Source: Hermodice carunculata (lineage: Eukaryota > Annelida > Polychaeta > Eunicida > Amphinomidae). From it: 64,000 nucleotides of DNA. Numbering within the stretch: the stretch's first letter is position 1; every line of letters begins with the position of its first letter. Shown piece by piece: positions 1 through 13,689 of the stretch. The translations under genes were made by a program, and so were the position numbers. The stretch covers positions 52,939,808 through 53,003,807 of the forward strand of contig OZ026612.1 in NCBI GenBank assembly GCA_964020975.1, read 5' to 3'. The notes beneath the pieces are model-generated. The model made no database searches and was not told the origin of the DNA. It saw nothing but the letters and a program-made list of their open reading frames with translations.

Positions 1-322
1 GGCCACATGTAAAAAATATTAGGACCAACAGGTCTTCAGACCCCTTGGGCTCCTCAGCATGCCTCAAATAGCTATCAACACTACAAAGACAAAGTTGTGT
101 ATGACACTGGATGTCAACTGATTGCCACTGAGAGTGGCAGAGACTGTGTAGTGATGCCTCTTTATAGTGGTAATGTAGTATATTATTTAATATGTGGCAT
201 TAGAAACCGTTGGAATGGTCCATTGCCAGTTCTTGTGTTAAGACTTAGGTGCTGCCACCTAGTGATCATTAGTACAAATGCTACTTACTGAAACACTTGT
301 GATGAGTGTCAACTATCTGAAT
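1..322. other. non-coding, first copy of a short duplication
   Basis: No gene is recognised. Positions 221-297 are closely repeated at 727-804: both contain the GCTGCCACCTAGTGATCATT motif followed by a similar tail ending in CTGAAACA. A weaker third copy of the tail lies at about 805-855. The 323-718 element sits between the copies, so it may have inserted into an older local tandem duplication. Confidence 0.6.
252..265 (-). promoter_or_regulatory. CTCF-like motif (candidate)
   Basis: On the minus strand the bases read TCACTAGGTGGCAG, one mismatch from the bilaterian CTCF core CCASYAGRKGGCRS. The same 14-mer recurs at 760-773 in the duplicated copy. Motif match only. Confidence 0.25.
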
Positions 323-718
323 AATAGACCTGTTCATAGGACTCAGGTTTATTCGGTTCACTTCGGGAAGCGCACCCTGCTTTGTTTACATTGTGTGCTC
401 GGCCACGCTTGCTGGATTAAACGTGGAAGCATAAGAAAGTAAAACACAGGATGTGCTTGGATTTAACGAAAATTCAAACTGTCAGCAATCTATAAATGCA
501 CGTTTCACCCCTGATGTGACAATTTAGGTAAAAGATTTGCACGGTTCCACAGATTCCATGCTGTAATCACTAGCGTTTGCGGTGGCACCCTTTGTTAACA
601 TATGACTGTGTGGGCCCGACTCGGCTACTTGCTGATTGGACAATCAGGCCAACAATGGAATGCATAATTAATTACGGTCTGGAAAAGTTCAGTACAACTC
701 GGTATGAACAGGTCTATT
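323..718. mobile_element. MITE-like element, 396 bp, perfect 16-bp terminal inverted repeats
   Basis: The ends AATAGACCTGTTCATA (323-338) and TATGAACAGGTCTATT (703-718) are exact reverse complements. The interior has no coding capacity but keeps more CpG than its surroundings (for example near 355-372 and 570-582), which suggests it is fairly young or escaped CpG decay. No clear target-site duplication is visible, so the superfamily is unassigned. It lies between two copies of a local duplication. Confidence 0.75.
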
Positions 719-1159
719 GTCGTTCTCATTGCCACTTCTTGTGTTAAGATTGTAAGATGCTGCCACCTAGTGATCATTAGTGCAAATGCTGATCACTGAA
801 ACAGCAGTGGAGACTGCAAGGTGCTGTCATCTTCTGATCACTAACCCAAACAAGTTACTGCAAGGATTAATCAATTAGTGCCCAGAAAACTGACCTAGAC
901 ACCTACTTAACACACAAACTTTAGACATGAGTGCACATGTCTGTCAAGTTTCACGTGAATGTGTTAAAGTACAAAGAATTTACAGCCACATTCACACACA
1001 GTGACAATACCCCCTTGTCTGATACACCAAGGCAGTAAAAAGTTGAAGCGACTGTTTTCAGAAGCTCTTATTAATTTATGCAGTGCATGTGTGTAGGATT
1101 TTATCATCAATATGCATCTTATTCACAATGAACTAATGGTAAATCATCAGTTTTTAGCA
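719..1159. other. non-coding, second duplication copy, otherwise featureless
   Basis: Holds the second copy of the short duplication (727-804) and a degraded third (805-855). I recognise nothing in the rest. Confidence 0.5.
760..773 (-). promoter_or_regulatory. CTCF-like motif (candidate, duplicated)
   Basis: Identical to the motif at 252-265 and in the same orientation. It lies in the second copy of the local duplication, so the two sites are one evolutionary event and not independent support. Confidence 0.25.
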
Positions 1160-1241
1160 TGTGCCAATAGGTTTCTACCCTGATCTCTATGGGCCCAGTA
1201 TGTGCCAATAGGTTTCTACCCTGATCTCTATGGGCCCACAA
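1160..1241. repeat. 41-bp tandem duplication
   Basis: A unit beginning TGTGCCAATAGGTTTCTACC occurs twice head to tail with a 41-bp period and almost no divergence, which points to a recent local duplication. Confidence 0.9.
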
Positions 1242-1599
1242 AAAATGACATGAGATTTTTTAAAACCTGAGACAGGAGTTTTTTCCTCCTAAGTAAAGGT
1301 ACAATATTAATTTTTGATCACCAACTGAAAATAGTGTGTTAATGTGTGAAGGAACAGCATATAAGAGGGACACTTGTTTGGCATGTTAAGTGTAGATTCA
1401 TAACACACTGCACATGTCTGACATGGCTGGAGGAATTAGTTTTCCACTTTATCCGTGAGGTGTCCACTGATACACACAATTATTCATCTGTGAGGTGTCC
1501 ACTGCTATACACACAAAATTTCCAAACACGGTTCTTATTCCCTATTTGGCAGGCTTAGCTTGATTGTTCTTGATTTGTCAGTTGGAGTCTGTGATTTAG

Positions 1600-2240
1600 C
1601 TGCCAGGTGACCTTAAGAAAATAGGTCACAGTTATTCAAATCTCAAGAAAATATGAGTCTTGACCTTCCTCACATCTGGTACAACATTTGTAATTCAAAT
1701 GTTGAAACACCACATCAACAATGTTTTCCATATCTTTGACAAACTATTGTCTATGGGAGACTGCCAGTGTTTCACACCTATGTATTCTTTTATATTTATG
1801 ATAAATCTGTAATTTTATATTCATATATATTCACATTTAATTGTACAAGGTCCACCATTAGAGAGTGACCTTTCTCAACTTCATAGCCCAATAACCTTGA
1901 AAATGTAGGCCAAAGTCCTGTACATTATAAACAAAAATTTCAGAACAGATATGATATTTTCTATAAATTTAATATGGTTAGCGTGAATAAAATCAATAGC
2001 TTTCAATATAATTTGGCACCTACTTTCCATTAAATGACGGATGAAACTACTGGTGTTAAACTTGTCCGACATTCTGACCTTCCCCACAATCAACATCAAA
2101 CTTCATAAAAGATCCATGAAAAATTAATGAGGCAAAAGTGTTCACAAGACAGATGACACCACCAATATTGAACTCTACTGAGATGTTTCATGCACTTAGC
2201 AAGTGCTGAAAGTTAATGAGGTTAACTTGAAAACTCAGGA
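1600..2240. repeat. degraded dispersed repeat with TGACCTT/AAGGTCA motifs
   Basis: Phrases shared with the 45.7-47.2, 53.5-54.1 and 63.7-64.0 kb repeats occur here: a GTGACCTTAAG...ATAGGTCAC pair near 1608-1628, another TGACCTT near 1866, and near 2140-2180 a string reading 'ttcacaagac...acaccaccaatattgaactc'. It is probably one or two old copies of the same family. Boundaries are not visible. Confidence 0.5.
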
Positions 2241-2288
2241 TTCTCCGTCAATTTCTGCGATGAGGCTTCCATAGTTGAAGTAGCCAGT

Positions 2289-2290
<2 letters not shown>

Positions 2291-2348
<58 letters not shown>
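2291..2348. repeat. (GT)n microsatellite
   Basis: About 29 uninterrupted GT units, followed by AT-rich low-complexity sequence to about 2480. Confidence 0.97.
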
Positions 2349-2356
<8 letters not shown>

Positions 2357-2849
2357 TATACTATATAATTCTAAATTTGTGTGTTATTCTATCTAATTTA
2401 AATTAATTAAATTAAATCAATTGTTTTTTTTTTATTTATTTTTATTTATTTATTTCATTTTACTTAATCATTTAGTTGTAAATCTTACCCTTTATGTTAA
2501 TACTGAAGTAGCCAGCAGATTACAAAGTGGAAGTCAATGAAATTTCTGGCAGCTTGGGTCCTTGAACACAAACAATGTGGACTGTATCACACTTGCAACG
2601 AAAGTTACTGGATGGACAGACTGACAGGTACAGCTGATCCACAAGATTGACCACATGACCTCTCCAACCTTTGATCAGCAAAGCAGGAAAATAAAAAGAT
2701 CCAGAATACACTGTATTTTAGGCTGTGCTCAAAGCTTTCAAATATAGATCCCCATAAACATATTATTTTTCAAATTTAGAGACCCTGGACATAACATGAG
2801 GCCATTGAAGACAATTCTTGTATTGCGTGTGTGTGTGTCGAACATCTAT

Positions 2850-4589
<1,740 letters not shown>

Positions 4590-4703
4590 CGGGCCAGAAT
4601 TTCGGCGAGAATCTGAAAATCCATTCTCGTAAAGATTCTCCTAAACTTGTCTTTCTTTACAAAGAAAACTAATTGACAAAAATCCAAATAGATTCTTGCC
4701 CTG
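4590..4703. mobile_element. hAT-like MITE, copy 1, right end deleted
   Basis: Matches the copies at 10830-10965 and 38500-38635 along its length. It begins with GGGCCAGAATTTC but lacks most of the right inverted repeat: the sequence jumps from GATTCTTGCC to CCTG. Flanks GCAGTTCC and CAGTTTCG look like a slightly diverged 8-bp target duplication, as expected of hAT elements. Confidence 0.7.
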
Positions 4704-6246
4704 CAGTTTCGGTACATGCACTGACAGATAACTGTTATAAACTGCAGGTGCCATCAAAATAAAAGTGCACATTTCACGTTCATGTTCTGTTTCTTCCTCT
4801 CTGATGCAGATTTGGAACCAGCCAAACATCCCAGCCATAGAAGAGAACAATAATTTAATCATGATTATTTTTGGTTGAGAGTAGGAGGTGTGTGTGTGAG
4901 TGGGTGGGTGGGGGGTTGGATCACAGGGCCAGGAATTGACTGTCATTTCCTTTCATCTTTACTGATAAATAAAACCACATATAAATCATATAACAGTACA
5001 ACTATCATTTTTAGATTTAACATAGCATCATGGACTGGTGACAATGGAGATGTCTATGACCTCTTCACCTCTCACATCAGGGTACCAGGAGACCCCACCA
5101 TTTCCAGGTAATACCGTACAACATGCAACATAGAGCCACTTTGCTGGCAATAATCGCCCCAATGCCAGGGAACCAGCATGCAAAACCTTCATTTGTCCAA
5201 AGTTCTGTGTAAAACAACCCACAATTCCTAGTCATCCACAAGCTAGCTAATCCTTGGCTGCGCAATCTAGTTTCAGATCTTGTGACGCTCAAGGGACCAT
5301 CCTGTTGTCACCAATTATAGAAGTGCTTTGTTTCATTTTGTGCAAATTACTCTTGGTGTTTTTACCCTTCAGAGATAAGAAATCATCTGCATGACCTCTT
5401 GACTATTTATATCAATACATATATTACAGCTCCATGTTGGCACAATTTCCACCAAGCCATAGCCCATTACTGTAGTTTATATTCTCAACACTAGATGGCA
5501 CTACCTATCATTCTGCTTGCAAATCAGCCCTCCCACCTGCACCCCCCCCCCAAACAAAAATACCTACATGCATGGGTCTTCTTCAGATGAAAAAGTGCAA
5601 AGATAATTGTTTTTCACCATAAAGTAGGTTCATTTTAAAAAATTCTGTATGTTCCCATATTTAACAAGGATAAAACCCTTGGAATTGATGTCTTTTGAGA
5701 GAAACAGATCCACTGACTCTCAAAAGCTGTGATGATGTGGTAACGTTTCTTAGGTGCCCACTCAGGGTATTCCTTCTTAAGTATGGTGATAATCAGTGAA
5801 CAGCTAGTGGTCATACTCTTGAGTCCAATTTCCTCAGCAGATACACCCACCCCTACACATACACACCTTTCTCATGTTTCTGGGCTTGGTCAAAACTACT
5901 TCCATGTAATTAAGTCCATGGTTATAAGTAAACAAATAATCATATCCTTCAAGGAAGATGCAATAAACATCTCTGAGCAGCTCAATTATAGCAGGCTACA
6001 AAAGGTAAACAAAACTGACTTGAGAAATTGGCAGTGTATGGCGGAATCCATTCTATGGAGGCATGCGCACAAAATCTGGAGTTTTTGCCATGGAAACCAT
6101 AAATGAATTCAGTTTTTGCAGCAAATATAGGGTGCCTTAATTTTTCTTTTTCCTATTTTGACAACTTTGTGTTTGCAAAATTCAATATTCCCACAGTTTA
6201 TGTATCCCACAGTTTATGTATCATGAACAGGTAATGTAATACATAA
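4704..6246. other. non-coding, nothing recognised
   Basis: Contains GT/G-rich low complexity near 4885-4918 and a short C-run near 5540, but no recognised gene or element. One CTCF-like motif at 5488-5501 is listed separately. Confidence 0.5.
5488..5501 (+). promoter_or_regulatory. CTCF-like motif (candidate)
   Basis: ACACTAGATGGCAC differs from the CCASYAGRKGGCRS core at one position. Motif match only. Confidence 0.22.
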
Positions 6247-6351
6247 CAGTGGTGCCTGCTGTATGTGCCCCCTCCCCCTTTCATCAAAAAAAGTGGCCAC
6301 ATACAGCAGGTGACCTGTCATGGCAGTGGCTGCATACAGCAGGTACCACTG
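6247..6351. mobile_element. pogo/Tc1-like MITE, 105 bp, TA-flanked
   Basis: Left end CAGTGGTGCCTGCTGTATGT and right end CATACAGCAGGTACCACTG are inverted repeats. The right flank is TA and the left flank is AA, a probable decayed TA. A longer relative with the same ends lies at 45489-45674. The internal stretch GTGGCCACATACAGCAGGTG is shared by both copies. Confidence 0.8.
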
Positions 6352-6406
6352 TATATTGACAGAACAAACTACAGGCACTTAAATGCAAAACAGTAACTGC
6401 TCCATC

Positions 6407-7359
<953 letters not shown>

Positions 7360-7790
7360 ATACCTCCCCATCCAGGTCTAATCAATGATTCAAACGGAAA
7401 TACATACAATTACACTTAAACTGCATGTTGTCACCATGCTAAAACACATACACTTACGGATATACTTCTGCTGTGCATAGGTGTCCAAAAATTAGGCCAT
7501 AAAACACAATACACTGAAAATAAGTCTAACAAAACATACTTTTGAAAAGTACATAAGTGCAGAATTGTGTGTTATCATTGTCATTTGTGTCACTTGTCTT
7601 GTGTTTATACCACAATTGCACTTGAACAAACTTGGTATAGAGGCACCCAAGGTACATCCCAACCAAGTCTGAAGTTAATATGGCTGACGGTTTTGGAGCA
7701 GTCGAAAATGTGAATTGTGGATGGACAGACAGACGACATACCATCCTACAAGCTCAGCTGACTGACAAGTCAGCTGAGCTAAAAAAATTA
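7360..7790 (+). repeat. dispersed repeat ending in a perfect hairpin
   Basis: The 3' part reads like other copies in this window: GGATGGACAGACAGAC, then AGCTCAGCTGACT (7751-7763), a GACA loop, and AGTCAGCTGAGCT (7768-7780) followed by AAAAAAA. The 13-bp arms are perfect. The same CAGCTGAGCTAAAA end appears near 42442 and, as CAGAGCTAAAAA, near 54104. This looks like a conserved 3' terminus of a non-autonomous element. The 5' boundary is a guess. Confidence 0.6.
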
Positions 7791-8032
7791 TGACACTATT
7801 GAAGGAATTACCCCAAACAAGGTAGAATAACATAGCTGACGTAAACAGTAAATTATATACATTGTATGGGCAAAGGTCTTTGTGATGGTAAAAATATGTG
7901 CAATCTTTCAATCTTTTCAAAGTCCCTTTGACATGAGGCAGCTTGTTTGAAATGTTGCTACCATCAACGTACCAGTTAATAGCTTCATGGCTCATTAATT
8001 CCTTCCCCCTCCCCCCTCCCAAGAAAAGTCAC

Positions 8033-8060
8033 AATCAATGTTAAGATCTTAACATTGATT
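8033..8060. repeat. perfect 28-bp palindrome
   Basis: The left half AATCAATGTTAAGA is followed with no spacer by its exact complement, centred on the AGATCT between 8044 and 8049. It lies in otherwise featureless AT-rich DNA. Confidence 0.9.
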
Positions 8061-8529
8061 TTGAAATTGGTGGCATTTCTAGTAAAGGAACTAATTAATT
8101 TGATTTTTTATAAGAATAAAAATACAAATAAACTCTTAAATATAAAACTTGGCTAATGGATTTCCAGAAATTTATGTTATGGAAGAGTTGCAGGGCATTC
8201 AACTTTGCAGGATAAACCTGAGACAAGAAGAAGGATGATCATGTTGATTGGTGCATCTGCAGTGAGCTGTGGGCTAATGCTCTCTTCTTTGAAGCAATAA
8301 AATAACCAAACTGGTACCTTGTGGTACGTTGGTTTTTAAGATTGGCAATATGTATACAAGTGGACAATCATGAATACATACACTGACAGACCAGTTTGCT
8401 TATTGGGTAGAACTTAATGGTTGGTGTTATATTCTGAAATGGTTTCCCATGCATTCTTTCATAAACAACTGTACTTTTACTCAATGTGAGGTAATTTATC
8501 ATACACAATACATATCGGAAACCAGCATA
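8061..8529. other. non-coding, nothing recognised
   Basis: AT-rich sequence leading into the CT microsatellite. No gene or element recognised. Confidence 0.5.
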
Positions 8530-8713
<184 letters not shown>

Positions 8714-8899
8714 GATTATACATATTAAATTTATTTATTCATCTATTTATACAAAAATTTGTTTGATACATGAACCATAATCATCATAATCAATCCACAA
8801 GAATTTTTTTATTTCAGTCTCAAACAAAATTAGCCTCTTTAATCCGGAGTATCCAGTGATGTAAATGAAATGCAATGTTTCATGCATATCCATAAATAC

Positions 8900-9130
8900 T
8901 TTTCTATCCTATGCGGTGATCACCCTGTAACCTTGAAAAATGGTCAAGGTCATCAATAATTGACATGTTCAGAATGACAGTTTATGAGACATCTTCTAAC
9001 CCAGATATAAACATTAACTCTCTTCTTTTGCCGATATTACAACCAAAATTCCTAGTGACCTTGAAATAGGTTAAGGTCAGGCAGCTTGATACATGTAGCA
9101 AACAACTGTAGGATTCTCTGCCCACAGTGT
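8900..9130. repeat. dispersed repeat with two inverted half-site pairs
   Basis: Two copies of a TAACCTTGA...TCAAGGTCA-type pair occur at about 8928-8951 and 9055-9079. They are embedded in sequence resembling the repeat family best seen at 45.7-47.2 kb. Confidence 0.55.
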
Positions 9131-9404
9131 TCACATAGTAACATGTTCAAGTCCCAGAACACATCAACAGCTTTACTCTAAAACTACTTCTGTGAGACCT
9201 GGCATTTGATACTTGAACTGAAGATATTTTCATGAGGAATTGGAAACTGGAACCCCAACAATGAAATGATTCATGGGAGGACAAATATAACCATATTCCA
9301 CAGGAAAAGGAATAATCTGATCTCATCAATGAAGGTCCATTAAAACTCTTATAATAATATGAGTGTCAAATCAATGTAAACAGAGGCACTAATCTGCCAT
9401 TTTG

Positions 9405-9442
9405 AGTGTGTGTGTGCATGTGTGTGTGTGTGGGGGGGGGGT

Positions 9443-9478
<36 letters not shown>
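9405..9478. repeat. compound (GT)n-G-run-(TA)n microsatellite
   Basis: GTGTGT, then ten Gs, then about 17 TA units. Confidence 0.95.
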
Positions 9479-9482
<4 letters not shown>

Positions 9483-10182
9483 TTTTTTTATACTGGAACC
9501 CATTAAGCATTAAGAAGGGACAGCCTGTGGTCTCATATGATGGGTTTCACTCTAAGGCCTGGTTAGCAATGACAGGTCTTACTGCACAATGTACTATACA
9601 TTTCTTGTAAAGCTTGATAGTAAGTTATAGTTTTCCCATTCCACCTTCAACACATCTTTGATCATAGACGTCTTGACTTTTTCTGTGTAGGTTCACATGG
9701 CGTCTTCCATAGATATGTCAGGTTCGCCCATGGCATGTTCTCACACATGTGAGTGCACCAAATGATCTGCACAAAGATGTACCAGCTAGGATTCCTGCTA
9801 AAAGGCCATGCTGTGAGAAATGCCCTGCTGCATCAAATCATGTCTTCTCAAAGCTGTGATCCTGCTGAGCAATACATAAACTCAGCTAGGCTCTGCTGCA
9901 CCTTTGTCTATAAATAAATCCCCGTTTGTTATGAAAACAAGTCCACTAAGAATAGTGGATAGGCTCTATAAATGGCTTGCCAAAGACGCATGTTAACAGA
10001 TGATGAAGGTGGCCACAGGTGTATATACATATGCATAGATACCTAAGTGTGTATGTTTATCAATAACACTAGTCTTTAGTGTCAAGGTGTGTTTTGCCTG
10101 CCCGACATGTTACCACATGACATGTGGTTGATACTGCAAATAGCAAGCCAATCTGACAATTACCAAACTGAACAAAATTACA
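9479..10182. other. non-coding, nothing recognised
   Basis: Unique-looking sequence with no open frame of note and no repeat family I recognise. Confidence 0.5.
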
Positions 10183-10398
10183 AATTTCTTAATTTTTGTA
10201 TTTCTTTCTTTTTTAGTATTTTTTTTTCTTTTTAATTTCATTCGTGTTTTTGTTATATTTGAAATTCATAAATTTTACCAACCATTATTTCTTAATTTTT
10301 GTATTTCTTTCTTTTTTAGTATTTTTTTTTTCTTTTTTATTTCATTCGTGTTTTTGAATTTGTTGTATTTGAAATTCATAAATTTTACCAACCATTAA
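10183..10398. repeat. 104-bp tandem duplication, T-rich
   Basis: A T-rich unit beginning ATTTCTTAATTTTTGTATTT and ending TTTTACCAACCATTA occurs twice with a period of about 104 bp. A short GAATTTGTT insertion distinguishes the second copy. Confidence 0.92.
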
Positions 10399-10829
10399 CT
10401 CTTGCACAGTGAAAATGGCCAAAACTACAATGTGTGTGACTGCATGAGCTTTGTGACTTTCTGTAGGCAAAGCGTAAAACAGCCATGCTCTCCACCAAAA
10501 TCTGCACAGTAATTATAACTCCAAACACATAAGACAGTTATGTACATTTGTGGCTACCTCTTTGGCCACATGACCGACTTAGCCTTTATGACTATGACCT
10601 TGTAATACCATTAACCCTTTGTGACAATGACTTCAGCCACTAAGAAAGTGAACTATTTCCATTGAAACTATCTGAAAGAACTTACATGTCTATTACAGTC
10701 AGCTTCAATGTTTTTACTCACATAGTAATAAATAATAACTTTTTTTTCCCCTTTGGAGAATTACAGACCAGATCCACCAACACAGCATGCCTGAGCTCCA
10801 CAACAGTTACCACTGGTTACCTTCTTTAG

Positions 10830-10965
10830 CAGGGCCAGAATTTCGCAAAATTTTGTGAGAATCTATTTGGGTTTTTGTCAATTAGTTTTCTTTTTAAAGA
10901 AAGACAAGTTCAGGAGAATCTTTACGAGAATTGATTCTCGGATTCTCGCAGAAATTCTGGCCCTG
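10830..10965. mobile_element. hAT-like MITE, copy 2, intact ends
   Basis: The ends CAGGGCCAGAATTTCGC and GCAGAAATTCTGGCCCTG are inverted repeats. The flanks CTTTAGC and CTTAGC suggest a decayed target duplication. It is inverted relative to the copies at 4590 and 38500, and all three share the arm GACAAGTT(C/T)AGGAGAAT read on one strand or the other. There is no coding capacity. Confidence 0.82.
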
Positions 10966-11189
10966 CTTAGCATGGAGTGTGCATTAACAACACAAGGAAA
11001 GTTTGTGGCTCAGTCTATTTTTACCACAAAGGGTTAAACATGTATTTTGTTTTGTTTTGTTTTTAATCCTTTTTTGTGTGTGTGTGGGTGTGTGTGTCTG
11101 GTCTAACACACTGTCAAATTTGAGTGATGTGAGGTGGTATACAATGTACATGTATTATGCTCCTGGCTCACATTATTCAGAGTGTCATT

Positions 11190-11432
11190 TTAACTCATTC
11201 CATACTATGGTCACAGGTCTTGGTCAGTGGTTCTGGCACTGCCATGTCATGCTGCAGCTGCCCTTGCAGCAGCTGCAGTATGACTTGCCAGGCAGTGCCA
11301 GAACCACTGACTTAAGACTACAGGCATGCTGGAACTTGAAAGCTCTTTTCATGAAAAATTTAAATATGCAATTGTTGTCTTAAATCTAGGTAAATATACA
11401 GAAAAATCAGGGCCTGGTATGGAATGAGTTAA
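11190..11432. mobile_element. TTAA-flanked MITE (CTCATTCCATAC ends), copy 1
   Basis: TTAA plus CTCATTCCATAC at the left is mirrored by GTATGGAATGAG plus TTAA at the right. The core is a palindrome around TGGTTCTGGCACTGCC and GGCAGTGCCAGAACCA, with a CAGCTGC-rich centre. The second copy, at 21080-21256, lacks most of the core but keeps TCTGGCACTGCC and both ends. TTAA as the duplicated target is supported by an empty-site comparison at 21 kb, which suggests piggyBac-type or another TTAA-specific mobilisation. Confidence 0.85.
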
Positions 11433-12456
11433 CCATATTCTTCACCAGACAGCGGCAGCAACTTTTAACTTTGTGCCAAACTCTACGCACAGAAAGCTGT
11501 CCAACTTGAGGCAGGACATCCTCATTTGGCTCACTTATAATCCTCATTAAAAAATAAAATCCTGAGTGGCAAAAGAAGAAACATGACATTTGACACGCAG
11601 ACCTTTTACGTGGCTTTAAAAATGTAAGGGTTAATGTGTGTCCAAAGCTGAAAATGGTCACGTCAGGTTTTTGTTTACTTTTCAAAAGAACAAAAGTGTA
11701 ACTGCACTCCCAGTTTCACTTTCAATTTGTGATTAAGTGCTGGTAAAACAGCACTAGCTTCAACACAAATATAACATCTTCTAAATATAAAGTGTCAATC
11801 CCAGGCACATCTATTTTTGTCCTGAAATTCTGAATGACACACTTCTTATTTTAACTGTCATCTGTAGCTTACAAACATCATTGCCTCACTATTATAGTCA
11901 ATAAATATCATATCTGTGAGTGATAATTCAAGCATGGTAAAAGAAATAGTGAGTAATACATTTTCCAACTTGTGAAGCAAGGTCCAGTCCCAAACAGCCA
12001 GGATTAATACATGTTCCTAACTTAACTCTGTAGAAACTGACAATACGTTTGTAGCATAAAAATCCCAAACTTAATGTTCCTGGCATGTGTCTGATATACA
12101 CCTGAAGCTAAACTTCACAGCTTAAATGACTGTAAGGATAGCCTCAAGGTCATTCATGTTAGTTCAAACCTTGCTACATCAGAAAATCATGCTATTGAAC
12201 ATCAAAGTGACTTTAAAAAAAAAAAAAAAAAAAAGGTAAAGGAATAGTGTTTACTTAAGCAGCCAATGAACAGGCAAATGTCTATTTCAGGTGATGAATG
12301 TGCTGGTTTGATGTATATCTATGTGAAGCTATAGACCACTGAGTCAGGCCTAGAAACCCTCTCATTGGTCAACCTACTCCAATTGTAGGCATAGTTATCA
12401 TTCTTGTTGCTACTATTTGCTTGAATGAGGCATCAAATCTGTGGTTAGAAGTGAAC
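11433..12456. other. non-coding, nothing recognised
   Basis: No gene recognised. A poly-A run of about 20 lies at 12213-12234. Short open frames here have no motif. Confidence 0.5.
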
Positions 12457-12864
12457 CTAACCCTTAAAGTGCTGATTTAAGATTGAGTCAACAGCTTTCC
12501 TTGAGACACTGAGCACACTGTGCACAAAGTGTCCCAAGGAAAGTTGTTGACTGAGACTACTTTTGCTTTACATCAGGCTTACTGGTATTTGGATGAAAAG
12601 TATCTTTCTGAGGAATTTGAATCTTTTAACCATTATATGTTTGACAGTATTGAGAAAATGACCATAGTGGAACCTCGTTAATCCGAACACCTTTGTACCC
12701 AATGAACTGTTCAGATTAATGAAGCATCTGGATTACTGAAACACTATTACTTGAAATGAACAATTCTGTTCCAGAAGTGTTCAGATTAATGAGACATACG
12801 GATTAATGAGGTCCATATTAATGAGGTTCCACTGTATAGCCCTAATTAGCACTTTAATGGTTAA
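12457..12864 (+). mobile_element. TTAA hairpin element, AAAGTGCT subfamily, with nested MITE
   Basis: The left end CTAACCCTTAAAGTGCT (TTAA decayed to CTAA) and right end AGCACTTTAATGGTTAA are inverted repeats. Inside lies the family hairpin, GAGTCAACAGCTTTCCTTGAG and its partner AAGGAAAGTTGTTGACT, followed by GAATTTGAATCTTTTAACCA. The whole order matches the uninterrupted copy at 43330-43562 read on the opposite strand. Relative to that copy, 12665-12834 is an insertion. Confidence 0.88.
12665..12834. mobile_element. pogo/Tc1-like MITE nested in the TTAA element
   Basis: Ends TAGTGGAACCTCGTTAAT (first base changed from C) and ATTAATGAGGTTCCACTG are inverted repeats, and TA follows at the right. 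The 43-kb paralogue continues straight through this point (its minus strand reads AAGTATAGCAGGG where this copy reads CCA-insert-TATAGCCC), so the insertion is young relative to its host. Confidence 0.87.
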
Positions 12865-13111
12865 CATGTTCCTGCATTGTAAGAACTAAAACCTAAAGTT
12901 TTTTTGAATGTAATAATCAGTACCTAAATTCTATCTCCAGACATTTTGATACTGGAAGTGATATGTGGGCCTAAAAATACAATTTTCCAGCACCAGGCCT
13001 ATTTTGTAGTGCTGGCATGCAGCAACATGGTGATGTGAACTTACATGAACAGACTATTTAACATCAAAGTCCCTAGTACTAATGTCATTGAACCTGCCTG
13101 TCAACCCAGCA

Positions 13112-13113
<2 letters not shown>

Positions 13114-13166
<53 letters not shown>
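13114..13166. repeat. (TA)n microsatellite
   Basis: About 26 uninterrupted TA units. Confidence 0.97.
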
Positions 13167-13168
<2 letters not shown>

Positions 13169-13289
13169 TCTATTCCAAGGTGTGGCAATCTTTTATTGTC
13201 GTTCTTTTTCACTGGTGTTAACCAGGAAGCCTAGCACTAATATCCCTGTATCCTATGCAGATAAAGTAGGCAGATCAAGCTCTCCTACC

Positions 13290-13560
13290 AGTAAATGCAA
13301 GATGTGTACATCAGTTAGAGTGCCTGCTACTTGGAGGTACTGCTTTCACACTTAACCTGGTGAAGAAGTAAAGACACTTCCCACTGCTCCGACTTTGTAC
13401 ACTGTTTTGCTGAGTCTTTCTGTTTCCCTCATCCCCTTGAAAATGTAGGAAGTGCACGTAAACGCCGACATCCGTGTCATGGACACTGACTTGACAAGCC
13501 AATATTTGGCTTCTTTATAATCCCATGACGGGACCATGTGAAACAGATGGGTCAATGTAT
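13290..13560 (+). mobile_element. diverged tRNA-derived SINE, same family as 51.7-51.9 kb
   Basis: The 3' body aligns with the cleaner minus-strand SINE at 51660-51932. Shared blocks in order are CACTTCCCACTGCTCCGACTT, TCTGTTTCCCTC, ACGCCGACATCCGTGTCATGG and TTGACAAGCCAATATTTGGC. The tRNA-like head is eroded, though CAGTTAGAGTGCCTGCTACTTGG resembles an A-box region. Its body is clearly older than the 51-kb copy. Boundaries are approximate. Confidence 0.75.
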
Positions 13561-13689
13561 ACTTCAACTGCCTGCCATTCATGTCTTTGTTAATTATTAC
13601 TGCAGTGGTATGTTTGTCAGCCATGGAAGCGGTGAGTCTCAAAACAGAAACCAGTGGTGCCAACCACCAACTTTCTCATAACAAGCAAC

